DNA of 12,569 nt from JAWVZS01 sp964507825 (GTDB lineage: Archaea; Thermoproteota; Nitrososphaeria; Nitrososphaerales; Nitrosopumilaceae): NCBI GenBank assembly GCA_964507825.1, contig CAZDQM010000059.1, forward strand, positions 1 through 12,569. Reading direction: 5' to 3'. The notes under the pieces were generated by a model that saw only the letters and a list, made by a program, of their open reading frames with translations, ran no database searches and was not told the origin of the DNA. The position numbers and the translations under genes were made by a program. Below are positions 1-7,396 of the stretch, one piece after another (the first letter of the stretch is position 1; every line of letters starts with the position of its first letter).

Positions 1-160
1 GAAAAATGTGATTGTGCATGAATTCTATAGCAGTTGCTAGCACGTAGAATAAATCATGTTGCCGTCGCGCGTCATCCTAGTTCTGGTTATATAATTTTCT
101 CATACCTTCCTGGCAAATCGCTGAAATTCTCACGAGTCTGCCCCATCATCGATTTTGTGA

Positions 161-190
161 TGTACATAAATTTACGAGCGTCGCTATATG
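161..190 (+). repeat. AAATTTACGAG repeat, copy 1
   Basis: TGTACATAAATTTACGAG followed by CGTCGCTATAT. It matches the unit at 260-289 at 27 of 30 positions by eye, in the same orientation and 99 bp apart. The core recurs in inverted and direct form at 3587-3626. Function is unknown. Confidence 0.7.
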
Positions 191-259
191 CAGCTTGTAC
201 TGTTTATGATGAAATGTGTAGGCGTGGTGACACGTTTAGCGATGCGTATAGGAATGAAT

Positions 260-289
260 TGTACATAAATTTACGAGTGTTGCCATATT
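260..289 (+). repeat. AAATTTACGAG repeat, copy 2
   Basis: TGTACATAAATTTACGAG followed by TGTTGCCATAT. It is a near-exact direct repeat of 161-190. The few differences are all C/T transitions inside an otherwise conserved block. Confidence 0.7.
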
Positions 290-354
290 CGTGCTCATCT
301 GACTGGCCTGTCTTAAACACGTCCAGTAGACAGACATCATGATAGAGGGATCAT

Positions 355-362
355 GTTTTAAC
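355..362 (+). promoter_or_regulatory. TATA-like box of the helicase-nuclease gene
   Basis: The AT-rich GTTTTAAC is centred about 26 nt before the GTG at 385. This matches the spacing of archaeal leaderless promoters and of several other genes in this window. The GTG is the only usual start codon between the in-frame stop at 343-345 and the Walker A motif. This supports 385 as the true first codon. Confidence 0.45.
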
Positions 363-384
363 ACAGTTCAAAAGATATCAACTT

Positions 385-3300
385 GTGAAAAATAAACTGG
401 TGCTGTCTGCGGCACAGCGACGTATAATTAGCCACAATAGCGGACACCTGCGCATAGTCGCATGTCCTGGCTCCGGAAAGACCGAAACAGTCAGCAGGAG
501 GGTGGCAGAATTGATCAAGAATGGTGCAGAGGCATCCAAAATTGTGGCATTCACATTCACGGAAAAAGCTGCAGATGAGTTGAAATTCAGAATCCGTAGG
601 ATATTGGAGGAGACGTGTCCAGAAAAGTCCGATTTTGGAGACATGTATGTGGGAACGATAGATTCATTCTGCCTCTATTTACTCAAAAAAATCCTCCCAG
701 AATACAAGTCATTCGAGATACTCGACAGTAGTAGGCGCGCCTCATTTGTGGACAGGTGGTACCACAATATCGGGATGCAGAGTCTTCAGACCAAAACGGT
801 CGGAAAGTGGAAGACAATAGACAAGTTCTGCCGCAGTGTGGATCTAGCTGTAACTGAGAGAATAGACATGTCACTCGTGTCCGATGAAAATTTCGTGAAA
901 TGTTATCACAAATATGAGGAAATGCTTCGCGAAGAAAGATTCTTTGACTTTGTATCCATAATCGCCACCCTGCGAAAAGTCTTGGAAAAAGATCCGGACG
1001 CCCGCGAATATGTGGGCGAAAATGTGAGGCATGTCGTGTTCGATGAGTATCAAGATGTGAACCCCATTCAGGAAGACCTCCTTGAGTTTTTGTCTGCTGG
1101 TGCGGACTCGGTATGTGTGGTGGGAGATGATGATCAAAATATATTCCAGTGGAGAGGAAGCAACATCCAACATATTTTGGACTTTCCCAAAAAATATGGC
1201 GCTACCACCGAAAAGTTAGACGTGAACTACAGGGCCACGCAGGCGCTAGTCGATGTGTCGTCCAGACTGATCGAAAAGAATTTGACTCGTGTCTCCAAGG
1301 GCATGAAGGCATCAGACGCTCAACCAAATTTTTTCGAAAGTGGGGACATAGCGCATCGTCACTTTGACACCGATACAGAAGAGTTCAGGTTCATCGGAGA
1401 GGCAATTGGAGACCTGTTCCACACCTCGTTTTCGGACAAACACGGACATGTCAGACAGCTATCCTACCGCGACATGGCGATAATAGTGAAAACTAACGAG
1501 GATGCGGCTAGGATAACAAAATTTCTATCGGAGCGCGGCATACCATGCGTGGCAGACAGCGGCACCAACGTGTTCAAGCGCCCCTTAGTCGAGCTGGCCG
1601 TGGACTGCATACTCTATGTGTTCGACCATGACGGGTACGCAATTCACGGTGTACCAGACTTGGAGGATCTCGCGCGCCGGTACTCAGAGTCGGTGCCACG
1701 CGGAGATGCACGCTCCTTTGCCGAGGGACTCGAATCAATCAGACGACGTGTAGACGTGATCAAGTCAAGGGGGAATAAGGACTGGCTCCCCGTCCTAGGA
1801 CTCCAAGGATTCTATCACCGCATACTGAGTGCAATGGGCGCAGAGCGTGACGTCTTTTCGGATTCCGACCTGTACAATCTGGCCGTCGTAAGCAAGGCAA
1901 TAGCTGATTACGAGTATGTATACAGGTCGTTGAGAGTCGTTGAAGTGGCAGGTCTCAAATGGTTCATAGCCATGTCTGCAGAGTCAAGCTATGCGGACCC
2001 ATCTCATGAAGATCTGGGATCCGTGGACGCGGTCCGCATACTAACCATATGGAAGGCCAAGGGACTTGAGTTTCCCGTGGTGTTTGTGCCGTCATTTGAG
2101 AAAAGGAATAGACATGCATCACGTACGATGTTTGTCGACAAGCACCTTTATGACAGTGAACGATACAGTGGGGGAGATGAAGACGATCGACGCGCGTACT
2201 ATACCGCAATCACCCGCTCCCAAAAATACCTGTTTGTCACGGGCGCGTCACGGCATGAGATTTCAGTGACTAGTACACCTCCAAAAAGTCTCCGCCTACC
2301 GCATCCGTTTTTGGATGAGATGCATGGGGAAGAGTTTTCAATGGCGGGGCCTATTAAGAGGCACAAGGTGTCAGATAGTACGACGGCGCTCCTTGAGGGA
2401 ACCATCCCGTCGTCATTCAGTGAACTTTCCATATATGACAGATGTCCGCACGACTACTTACTAAGGCACGTCATGGGATTCAGCGCGGGTGTGCCATCGG
2501 CGTTTGGATACGGCACCAACATACACAATATACTAAACGCGATACACTCCGACTACATACGCAACGGTACCGTCCCAACTAGAGATGAGATGGTAAAGAT
2601 CTTTGACGACATGTTCTACATGAGGTTTGCGCCCGGAAAACAGAATGATAACATGAAAAAATCCGGGATGAAACTAATCGAGAAATATATCGACCTACAC
2701 ATCTCGGATTTTGACCGCATATTGGAGACAGAGAAAAGATTCGAGTTTGTCATTGGTGGGGCTTTGGTCTCCGGAAGCATCGACCTTCTCAAGAGTACAG
2801 ATAAAAACGGCATGGTAAACGGGATCGAGGTCATAGACTTTAAGACGGACAGGGATGATACCGAATACCAGCTGGATCATGCCAAGCAAGTCAGGTTCTA
2901 CGCGCATGCCATACGAATGTCGCTTGGATACGTGCCGGAACGAGCCACCATACATTATCTGGACAGAAGGGTGAGAGACAGGGCCAACGTAGGCGCAGAC
3001 AAGCTAGAAGTAGACATAAGTGCAGACAAGCTAGAAGAGACCAAGGCCGAAATAATAAAGACGATAGACAGTATAACGTCACGCAGGTTTGATCCCATGC
3101 CGGAAGAGTCAAAGTGCACGGGATGTGACTTTAAAGCCATCTGCGCGCATAAGGGGTTTGAGGTAGGATCCGACCACGGGGCCATGCCGCGCGGAGACCC
3201 CGACAGGGTACCGCCGGAGGGCACCATAACATCCGAGCCATTGGGGCCGTCGGAAATAAGCACATGGGTGCTCAAACGAGCCCAAGCGCTTGTAGCCAAC

Positions 3301-3498
3301 GGTAGCGTTGCGCCGAATCCTGACGGCACATACAAGGTGTCATCCACAAGCACCCCAGGTACCACGTACATGGTGTCTATGAAGCGCTGCCAGTGTAGGG
3401 GGTTCAAGGATTATCCCAGATACCATCCAGACACGGTTCCCACTTGCTCACATGTAGAGGCCGTCAAGATATTCCAAACAAAGCACGATGCAAAATGA
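385..3498 (+). CDS. UvrD/Rep-family helicase fused to an Fe-S PD-(D/E)XK nuclease and a SWIM zinc finger
   Basis: A 1037-residue superfamily 1A DNA helicase-nuclease, predicted to unwind and cut DNA in repair or against foreign DNA. Helicase motifs are complete and in order: Q motif (LSAAQ, 7-11), Walker A CPGSGKT (27-33), motif II DEYQD (220-224), motif III VVGDDDQ (245-251), motif V LTIWKAKGLEF (553-563) and motif VI around YTAITR (606-611). A RecB/AddB/Cas4-type nuclease follows. It has C687 at its start, D800 in GSID, D818 and K820 in IDFKT, QVRFYA soon after, and the cysteines C911-x2-C914-x5-C920, which with C687 form the AddB-style 4Fe-4S signature. The last 40 residues hold a SWIM finger, C1002-x-C1004-x16-C1021-x-H1023. 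Each domain is a known family. The SWIM finger fused behind an AddB-like nuclease is unusual as far as I know. The domain order resembles AdnA/AdnB or AddB without their usual partner. The gene stands alone, flanked by repeats, near a restriction-modification pair, so a defence role is plausible but inferred. Confidence 0.93.
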   Translation: MKNKLVLSAAQRRIISHNSGHLRIVACPGSGKTETVSRRVAELIKNGAEASKIVAFTFTEKAADELKFRIRRILEETCPEKSDFGDMYVGTIDSFCLYLLKKILPEYKSFEILDSSRRASFVDRWYHNIGMQSLQTKTVGKWKTIDKFCRSVDLAVTERIDMSLVSDENFVKCYHKYEEMLREERFFDFVSIIATLRKVLEKDPDAREYVGENVRHVVFDEYQDVNPIQEDLLEFLSAGADSVCVVGDDDQNIFQWRGSNIQHILDFPKKYGATTEKLDVNYRATQALVDVSSRLIEKNLTRVSKGMKASDAQPNFFESGDIAHRHFDTDTEEFRFIGEAIGDLFHTSFSDKHGHVRQLSYRDMAIIVKTNEDAARITKFLSERGIPCVADSGTNVFKRPLVELAVDCILYVFDHDGYAIHGVPDLEDLARRYSESVPRGDARSFAEGLESIRRRVDVIKSRGNKDWLPVLGLQGFYHRILSAMGAERDVFSDSDLYNLAVVSKAIADYEYVYRSLRVVEVAGLKWFIAMSAESSYADPSHEDLGSVDAVRILTIWKAKGLEFPVVFVPSFEKRNRHASRTMFVDKHLYDSERYSGGDEDDRRAYYTAITRSQKYLFVTGASRHEISVTSTPPKSLRLPHPFLDEMHGEEFSMAGPIKRHKVSDSTTALLEGTIPSSFSELSIYDRCPHDYLLRHVMGFSAGVPSAFGYGTNIHNILNAIHSDYIRNGTVPTRDEMVKIFDDMFYMRFAPGKQNDNMKKSGMKLIEKYIDLHISDFDRILETEKRFEFVIGGALVSGSIDLLKSTDKNGMVNGIEVIDFKTDRDDTEYQLDHAKQVRFYAHAIRMSLGYVPERATIHYLDRRVRDRANVGADKLEVDISADKLEETKAEIIKTIDSITSRRFDPMPEESKCTGCDFKAICAHKGFEVGSDHGAMPRGDPDRVPPEGTITSEPLGPSEISTWVLKRAQALVANGSVAPNPDGTYKVSSTSTPGTTYMVSMKRCQCRGFKDYPRYHPDTVPTCSHVEAVKIFQTKHDAK

Positions 3499-3822
3499 TG
3501 TGCTCATCCAATGAGTGCTTGGACACAAACCGTGCAATGGACTAATTTGTGCACGAATTCAGGTATTTACCCGGCAAGAGATGGTAGTCTATAGCAACGC
3601 TCGTAAATTTACTAGTGTTGGTATATGTCATAATAAAGAGGTGCAGAGTCGGCATCCAATCTAGGCATGACGAGCCTACAGTGTCATTCAAGTGAGAGAA
3701 TGATGCTAGCAATCCAGATCATGCCACAAGGCCGCTATGCAAAAGATATGAACAACACAGGAATCATAACAGATCTTGGAAGCGCCTGCCGCTACAGGCA
3801 TGGCAGATATGTAACCAGAATG
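3499..3822. other. Non-coding right flank of the helicase gene
   Basis: No supported gene. An open frame at 3667-3849 (60 codons) has no domain and runs into the MITE-like element, so I do not accept it. The region carries TGTGCACGAATTC (3548-3560) and CTATAGCA (3589-3596), both also present in the left flank, and the palindromic form of the AAATTTACGAG repeat. A weak hairpin (CTCAT, loop CCA, ATGAG) lies just after the helicase stop. I would not call it a terminator. Confidence 0.45.
3587..3626. repeat. Palindromic form of the AAATTTACGAG repeat
   Basis: Read on the - strand from about 3609 to 3587, this gives TAAATTTACGAGCGTTGC then TATA, one mismatch from the copy at 161-190. Read on the + strand from about 3602, it gives AAATTTACTAGTGTTG then GTATA, a weaker copy in the other direction. 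The two halves overlap around GTAAATTTAC and form an imperfect 26-bp palindrome (CAACGCTC to TAGTGTTG). Confidence 0.6.
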
Positions 3823-3830
3823 AATTGTTT
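3823..3830. repeat. Left target-site duplication AATTGTTT
   Basis: This 8-bp sequence directly precedes the 12-bp left end of the MITE-like element and is repeated exactly at 4120-4127, directly after the right end. It is a perfect target duplication and fixes the element boundaries. Confidence 0.85.
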
Positions 3831-4119
3831 GTACGAGTTCACGTCCTAGGATGATTTTATGCCTAAACGACGGCCAAATGTAGGGATTTGTGCGTTTTTC
3901 ATATGGGATTGCATGCCCGGTAATGTAACTGCATAGAGACCCAGACGAATAGATGAAGCATGGTATTGGGATTGCATGCCCGCATAGATACGTATTCGCC
4001 ACATCCTAGAAGGGAGAACCGAATCTAGCGTGTACTATGCATCCACGCACGAAAACCGCCGGATTCCTTATAAAGTTCCAACATAGATATGAAAAATTAG
4101 GCATGATGTGAACTCACAC
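3831..4119 (+). mobile_element. MITE-like non-autonomous element, copy A (289 bp)
   Basis: The ends are GTACGAGTTCAC (3831-3842) and GTGAACTCACAC (4108-4119). As inverted repeats they match at 10 of 12 positions. The element is flanked by perfect 8-bp duplications, AATTGTTT. It has no coding capacity. A second copy lies inverted at 6769-7010. After removing one 45-bp and one 2-bp indel the two copies differ at about 13 positions in 242 (about 95% identical, counted by eye). Copy A has an extra 45-bp segment (about 3881-3925) bounded by the direct repeat AATGTA. It also contains GGGATTGCATGCCCG twice (3905-3919 and 3968-3982). The transposase that would move it is not evident. An 8-bp duplication is compatible with several transposase families, so I do not assign one. 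Confidence 0.88.
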
Positions 4120-4127
4120 AATTGTTT
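4120..4127. repeat. Right target-site duplication AATTGTTT
   Basis: Exact repeat of 3823-3830. It overlaps the TATA-like box of the restriction endonuclease gene, so the element landed at that promoter and the duplication kept the box intact. Confidence 0.85.
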
Positions 4128-4131
4128 ATAG
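4122..4131 (+). promoter_or_regulatory. TATA-like box of the restriction endonuclease gene
   Basis: TTGTTTATAG has its TTTATA core at 4125-4130, centred about 26 nt before the ATG at 4152. This fits a leaderless transcript and argues for that ATG rather than the in-frame TTG at 4122, which lies within the box. Everything upstream of the box is now MITE DNA. Confidence 0.6.
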
Positions 4132-4151
4132 GCAAACTTGTAGAAGGGTAT

Positions 4152-4874
4152 ATGTTGACCAGCAAGACACGTATCCCAGATACGTATAAGATCATACTCG
4201 AGTCCATGGAGCAAATCCGCAGGGACGACCCCAAAATACTGAAACCTAGCTTTGTCAGAGACCGATTTTCAGATGCTCTAGCGAAAGTGTTCAGTGTGAC
4301 GTATGATACATACAAGAGGTACGAGAAGGACGTGATTGACACCTTTGTAGAGGAAGCATTCATGTCAATATGGAATAGTTCCATCAGCAAAGAAGAGGCG
4401 CTAGAGATGTTCAGGACGACAGTCACGGAAGCCATCAAGATGGAGAAGAGTCACAGTCAGTCACGATCATCTAGGGCAGGAAGCAGTTTTGAAACCATAG
4501 TGCAGGAGCTGCTCAACATCATTGGAATACCAAGCGAACGCGTGACTAGAAGTGATAAAAAGTCGAGACTAAACAGAATCGACCTTGTCATACCAGATAG
4601 AGAAACAGCCGCTACGTCACCCGATAAGGCGCACTTCCTGTCCCTGAAGACGTCGTTGCGAGAGAGATGGAAAGAGGTGGTGGAGGAGCAAACACAAGGC
4701 CAAAGGACGCACCTGTTGACAATCTTGCAGAACGAAACACTATCCAACACGGTAGCACAGAACATTATTGATCATGGGATATTCCTGTACGTGCCCGACA
4801 AGATCAAGGACGACAAGTTTGCAGATGAGTCACGGATAAGAAGACTGTCGGATCTACCTGCAAACATAATGTGA
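4152..4874 (+). CDS. Type II restriction endonuclease, EcoRII/PspGI/SsoII-like
   Basis: A 240-residue predicted endonuclease that cleaves unmethylated DNA at the site protected by the downstream methyltransferase. The C-terminal half (about 108-220) matches the EcoRII C-terminal catalytic fold in its fixed residues: GSSFE with E114, D144 in RIDLVIP, then SLKTSLRERW with K166 and R172, and E179 thirteen residues after the lysine. From memory, D to K of 22 residues and K to E of 13 match PspGI, and the K to R and K to E spacings match EcoRII (K324, R330, E337). The size fits a single-domain enzyme like PspGI; EcoRII's N-terminal effector domain is absent. The N-terminal 100 residues are not recognisable to me beyond being helical and charged. 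By family the site should be CCWGG or CCNGG, not provable here. Start ATG 4152 is chosen from the TATA spacing; TTG 4122 would add ten residues. Confidence 0.85.
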   Translation: MLTSKTRIPDTYKIILESMEQIRRDDPKILKPSFVRDRFSDALAKVFSVTYDTYKRYEKDVIDTFVEEAFMSIWNSSISKEEALEMFRTTVTEAIKMEKSHSQSRSSRAGSSFETIVQELLNIIGIPSERVTRSDKKSRLNRIDLVIPDRETAATSPDKAHFLSLKTSLRERWKEVVEEQTQGQRTHLLTILQNETLSNTVAQNIIDHGIFLYVPDKIKDDKFADESRIRRLSDLPANIM

Positions 4875-5004
4875 GAGAACAACCTACCGCGCTCCACATA
4901 CAGATCTGTGTCACATATAATTCCCGAATCAAACACTAATTCAGCATACCACATGAGCTTGTCCAACCCCCTTGCGTGTCCGACAATCGCCGTAATTAAA
5001 TATC

Positions 5005-5009
5005 AGGAG
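5005..5009 (+). promoter_or_regulatory. Shine-Dalgarno site of the methyltransferase gene
   Basis: AGGAG ends 5 nt before ATG 5015. It is one of the few clear ribosome-binding sites in this window, where most genes look leaderless. A TATA-like TTAAATA at 4996-5002 would instead start the transcript near 5026 and favour the in-frame ATG at 5030, so the first codon stays open. Confidence 0.5.
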
Positions 5010-5014
5010 ATAGC

Positions 5015-6028
5015 ATGCAATACACGGTAATGTCGAGAGGTTCAAGTTTCAGGTTCATAGATCTGTTCGCCGGGATCGGCGGGATGCGAATAGCATTCGA
5101 AAACGTGGGTGGAAAGTGTGTGTACAGCTCGGAATGGAACAAGTTTTCGGCGCAGACATACGAGACTAACTTTGGAGATGTTCCGGATGGAGACATAACG
5201 CAGGTTAATGCAACCGACATTCCAGATCATGACGTGCTTGCGGCCGGGTTCCCGTGCCAGCCTTTTTCCATAGCAGGCGTGTCAAAGAAGCGTAGTCTGA
5301 ACATGCCCGACGGATTTGCGGATGAGACACAGGGAACATTGTTCTTTGATATTGCGCGAATAATCAAGAAGAAGAGGCCCCGGGCATTCCTACTTGAAAA
5401 CGTCAAGAACCTCAAATCGCATGACGGTGGCCGAACGTTCAAGGTCATAATCAACACCTTGGAAGGACTAGAATACGACGTGCACCACGGCATAATAGAT
5501 GCCAAGGCAGTTGTCCCGCAACACAGGGAGAGGATATTCATCGTGGGCTTTGACAGTCCCACGGACTTTGAGTTTCCGGAGATGCCAGAGACAGATCTGC
5601 AGCTCAGGAGTATACTGGATAAGCGGGTGCCAAAGAAGTTTACACTAGGCGACAACCTATGGAAGACATTACAGAGGCACGCGGCCAACAGCAAAAAGAA
5701 GGGAAATGGGTTCGGATATGGCATGGCAAACAGACGTGGAATATCGCGCACCCTCAGCGCAAGATACTACAAGGACGGGGCAGAGATACTCATACCGCAG
5801 AAAAGTGGTAATCCTAGACGGCTTACTCCGCGCGAGTGTTCGCGCCTCATGGGATTTCCAGATTGGTTCAAGATATCCGTGTCCGATGCACAGGCATACC
5901 GACAATTCGGAAACGCAGTAGTGCCGCCGGTTGTAGAGATGGTCGCAAGGCAGATGATTCCACACATCACAAGCAGGCGAAGACTCGCACCCATACAGCA
6001 GATTGCAAGTGCGGCGTTAAAGAACTAA
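5015..6028 (+). CDS. DNA (cytosine-5) methyltransferase, Dcm/M.EcoRII-like
   Basis: A 337-residue C5 DNA methyltransferase that transfers a methyl group from S-adenosylmethionine to cytosine, protecting host DNA from the adjacent endonuclease. The motifs are in canonical order: I (DLFAGIGGMR, from about residue 16), IV GFPCQPFS with catalytic C81, VI LLENVKNL with E128, VIII QHRERIFIVGF, the target-recognition stretch with TLSARYYKDGAEILI, IX LTPRECSRLMGFP and X QFGNAVVPPVV. The YYKDGAEILI region resembles Dcm and M.EcoRII/M.SsoII, which modify the inner C of CCWGG or CCNGG. This agrees independently with the endonuclease family. The gene follows the endonuclease on the same strand after 140 bp. 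That gap has its own possible promoter, so the methyltransferase may be expressed independently, as is common where protection must come first. No vsr-like repair gene is seen. Confidence 0.95.
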   Translation: MQYTVMSRGSSFRFIDLFAGIGGMRIAFENVGGKCVYSSEWNKFSAQTYETNFGDVPDGDITQVNATDIPDHDVLAAGFPCQPFSIAGVSKKRSLNMPDGFADETQGTLFFDIARIIKKKRPRAFLLENVKNLKSHDGGRTFKVIINTLEGLEYDVHHGIIDAKAVVPQHRERIFIVGFDSPTDFEFPEMPETDLQLRSILDKRVPKKFTLGDNLWKTLQRHAANSKKKGNGFGYGMANRRGISRTLSARYYKDGAEILIPQKSGNPRRLTPRECSRLMGFPDWFKISVSDAQAYRQFGNAVVPPVVEMVARQMIPHITSRRRLAPIQQIASAALKN

Positions 6029-6760
6029 GCTGTGCCGCATAACATGATTTTCTGGATTGTGAAAATAGCAGTAGATAATACCGTCTAAGAAACCTAGTAG
6101 ATCCGACTAATTTTACCGTATCTTCATAATAAGAAATGTAAATTTTCTCTAGAAGCTCCAAAATTTGGTTTCCGGGATTTACAGCCCGTCGCAATGTTTA
6201 CACTAACTTGATTCAAGATCTAAGTGTTTAGAAATTACTTTCATAAACTGGCCTGCGGCATACATCTGGAGTGGACCCCATGTTTTGCTACCATTTTTTG
6301 CTCAAATCCGAATGATTCCTACCCTCATTTATTTGTCATCTCCCATTGTTCGGTAAACTCTGCCTAGGTCATGTATTTGATAGTAGAGTGTATTCTCTTG
6401 ATGTTGTAATCTGCAAAGGCCTCTGCAATTATTTTTTCTGCCTCTTGGTAGTTGACAAACTCATGAGGTCAGATGTACTCCTTTTTGAGAGTCTTGTGGA
6501 ACGACTCGACGTGCCAATTCTGCTCCGGAGTGTTCTTCCAGATGAATTCATGTTTGCTTATTCCCAGAGCCTGAACTGCACGCCTAAAGTCGTGGCTGAT
6601 GTACTGGTTGCCATTGTCAGTGCGTAGCCGTAGTTTGGAACAGTTCAGCTTTTCCGTGGCGACTGCGTTTGTGATCGAGTTGATTGCCACGCCCCTCGTG
6701 GCATGAACGTCAAACGCGTACGCGATCCACTTGCGCGTAAAGTAGTCTATCACGTTGAAG

Positions 6761-6768
6761 CATCGGTC
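6761..6768. repeat. Imperfect target duplication of MITE copy B (low side)
   Basis: CATCGGTC here and CATCTGTT at 7011-7018 agree at 6 of 8 positions and lie exactly at the ends defined by copy A. They are consistent with an older 8-bp duplication that has since mutated. Confidence 0.5.
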
Positions 6769-7010
6769 ATATGAGTTCACATCATGCCTAATTTTTCATA
6801 TCTATGTTGGAACTTTATAAGGAATCCGGCGGTTTTCGTGCGTGGATGCATAGCACACGCTAGATTCGGTTCTCCCTTCTAGGATGTGGCGAATATGTAT
6901 CTATGCGGGCATGCAATCCCAATACCATGCTTCATCCATTCGTCAGGGTCTCTGCAGTTACATTTGGCCGTCGTTTAAACACAAAATCATCCTAGAATGT
7001 GAACTTATAC
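6769..7010 (-). mobile_element. MITE-like element, copy B (242 bp), inside the IS3 transposase
   Basis: Reverse-complement copy of the element at 3831-4119. Its ends on the element strand are GTATAAGTTCAC and GTGAACTCATAT. The middle is nearly identical to copy A, including GGGATTGCATGCCCG once. It lacks the 45-bp segment found in copy A; only one AATGTA remains at that point. It splits the OrfB reading frame between the first and second catalytic aspartates. Short open frames that run through it are accidental. Confidence 0.88.
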
Positions 7011-7396
7011 CATCTGTTGATGCCGCACCAGATGTACGTGATGTCAGTCTCCCACAGTCGGTTAGGGGCCTCGGGTTTGAAGAGCCTACGGCTTGCTCGG
7101 ATGATGTCATTTTTTCTCTTTTGTGGCTGAATGTAGTCTATTTTGCGGTATATTCGTTGCACCTGCTTGCGGTTTATTGGAGTCCCAGTCTCACGCGCTA
7201 TTTGGGCTACCATGCGCCGTGTGCCGTACGTGGGGCGCTTGACCGCAATGCGCCTGACAGTCCGGACGGCGCCTGCATCTACTGGGAATGTTCCTTGGAT
7301 GCGCGGTGTAATACCATGCCTGTTTGGACATGCCGCAGTATCCCAGCGCCCGATTAAGGCCCATGTATTTCGTTATCTTGATGATCGCCTGCCTCC

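Larger units (their letters stand above)
1..354. other. Non-coding left flank of the helicase gene, repeat-bearing
   Basis: I find no convincing gene here. An open frame of 102 codons (34-342) has no recognisable domain and owes part of its length to two direct copies of a DNA repeat (161-190 and 260-289). The segment TGTGCATGAATTC at 13-25, followed by CTATAGCA at 25-32, recurs nearly unchanged downstream of the helicase gene (3548-3560 and 3589-3596). The two flanks of that gene therefore share several short sequences. The region may be the remnant of a mobile or integrated element, but that is inference. Confidence 0.5.

Noticed and set aside
161..290. CRISPR array
   Set aside because: Only two direct copies 99 bp apart, the repeat is degenerate with an inverted copy elsewhere, and there are no cas genes nearby. 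The Cas4-like domain belongs to a helicase fusion.
34..342. 102-codon open frame upstream of the helicase
   Set aside because: No domain, no promoter or ribosome site at its start, and part of its length comes from two copies of a DNA repeat. The YLPGK string has a faint echo near 3562-3580, too short to count.
3667..4002. Open frames between the helicase and the endonuclease, both strands
   Set aside because: They run across the MITE boundary and through non-coding repeat DNA; the copy in the IS3 element does not keep the frame.
4772..4999. A - strand frame across the R-M gap with protein-like text (GHARGLDKLMWYAELVFDSG)
   Set aside because: It looks somewhat protein-like over 4875-4990 but then runs antisense through the endonuclease C-terminus, lacks a promoter and has no family I recognise. 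It could be a fragment of an older gene, so a protein search of the gap is worthwhile.
5967..6194. - strand frame after the methyltransferase (NPGNQILELLEKIYISYYED)
   Set aside because: TTG start without TATA at the right distance; the second half is antisense to the methyltransferase C-terminus.
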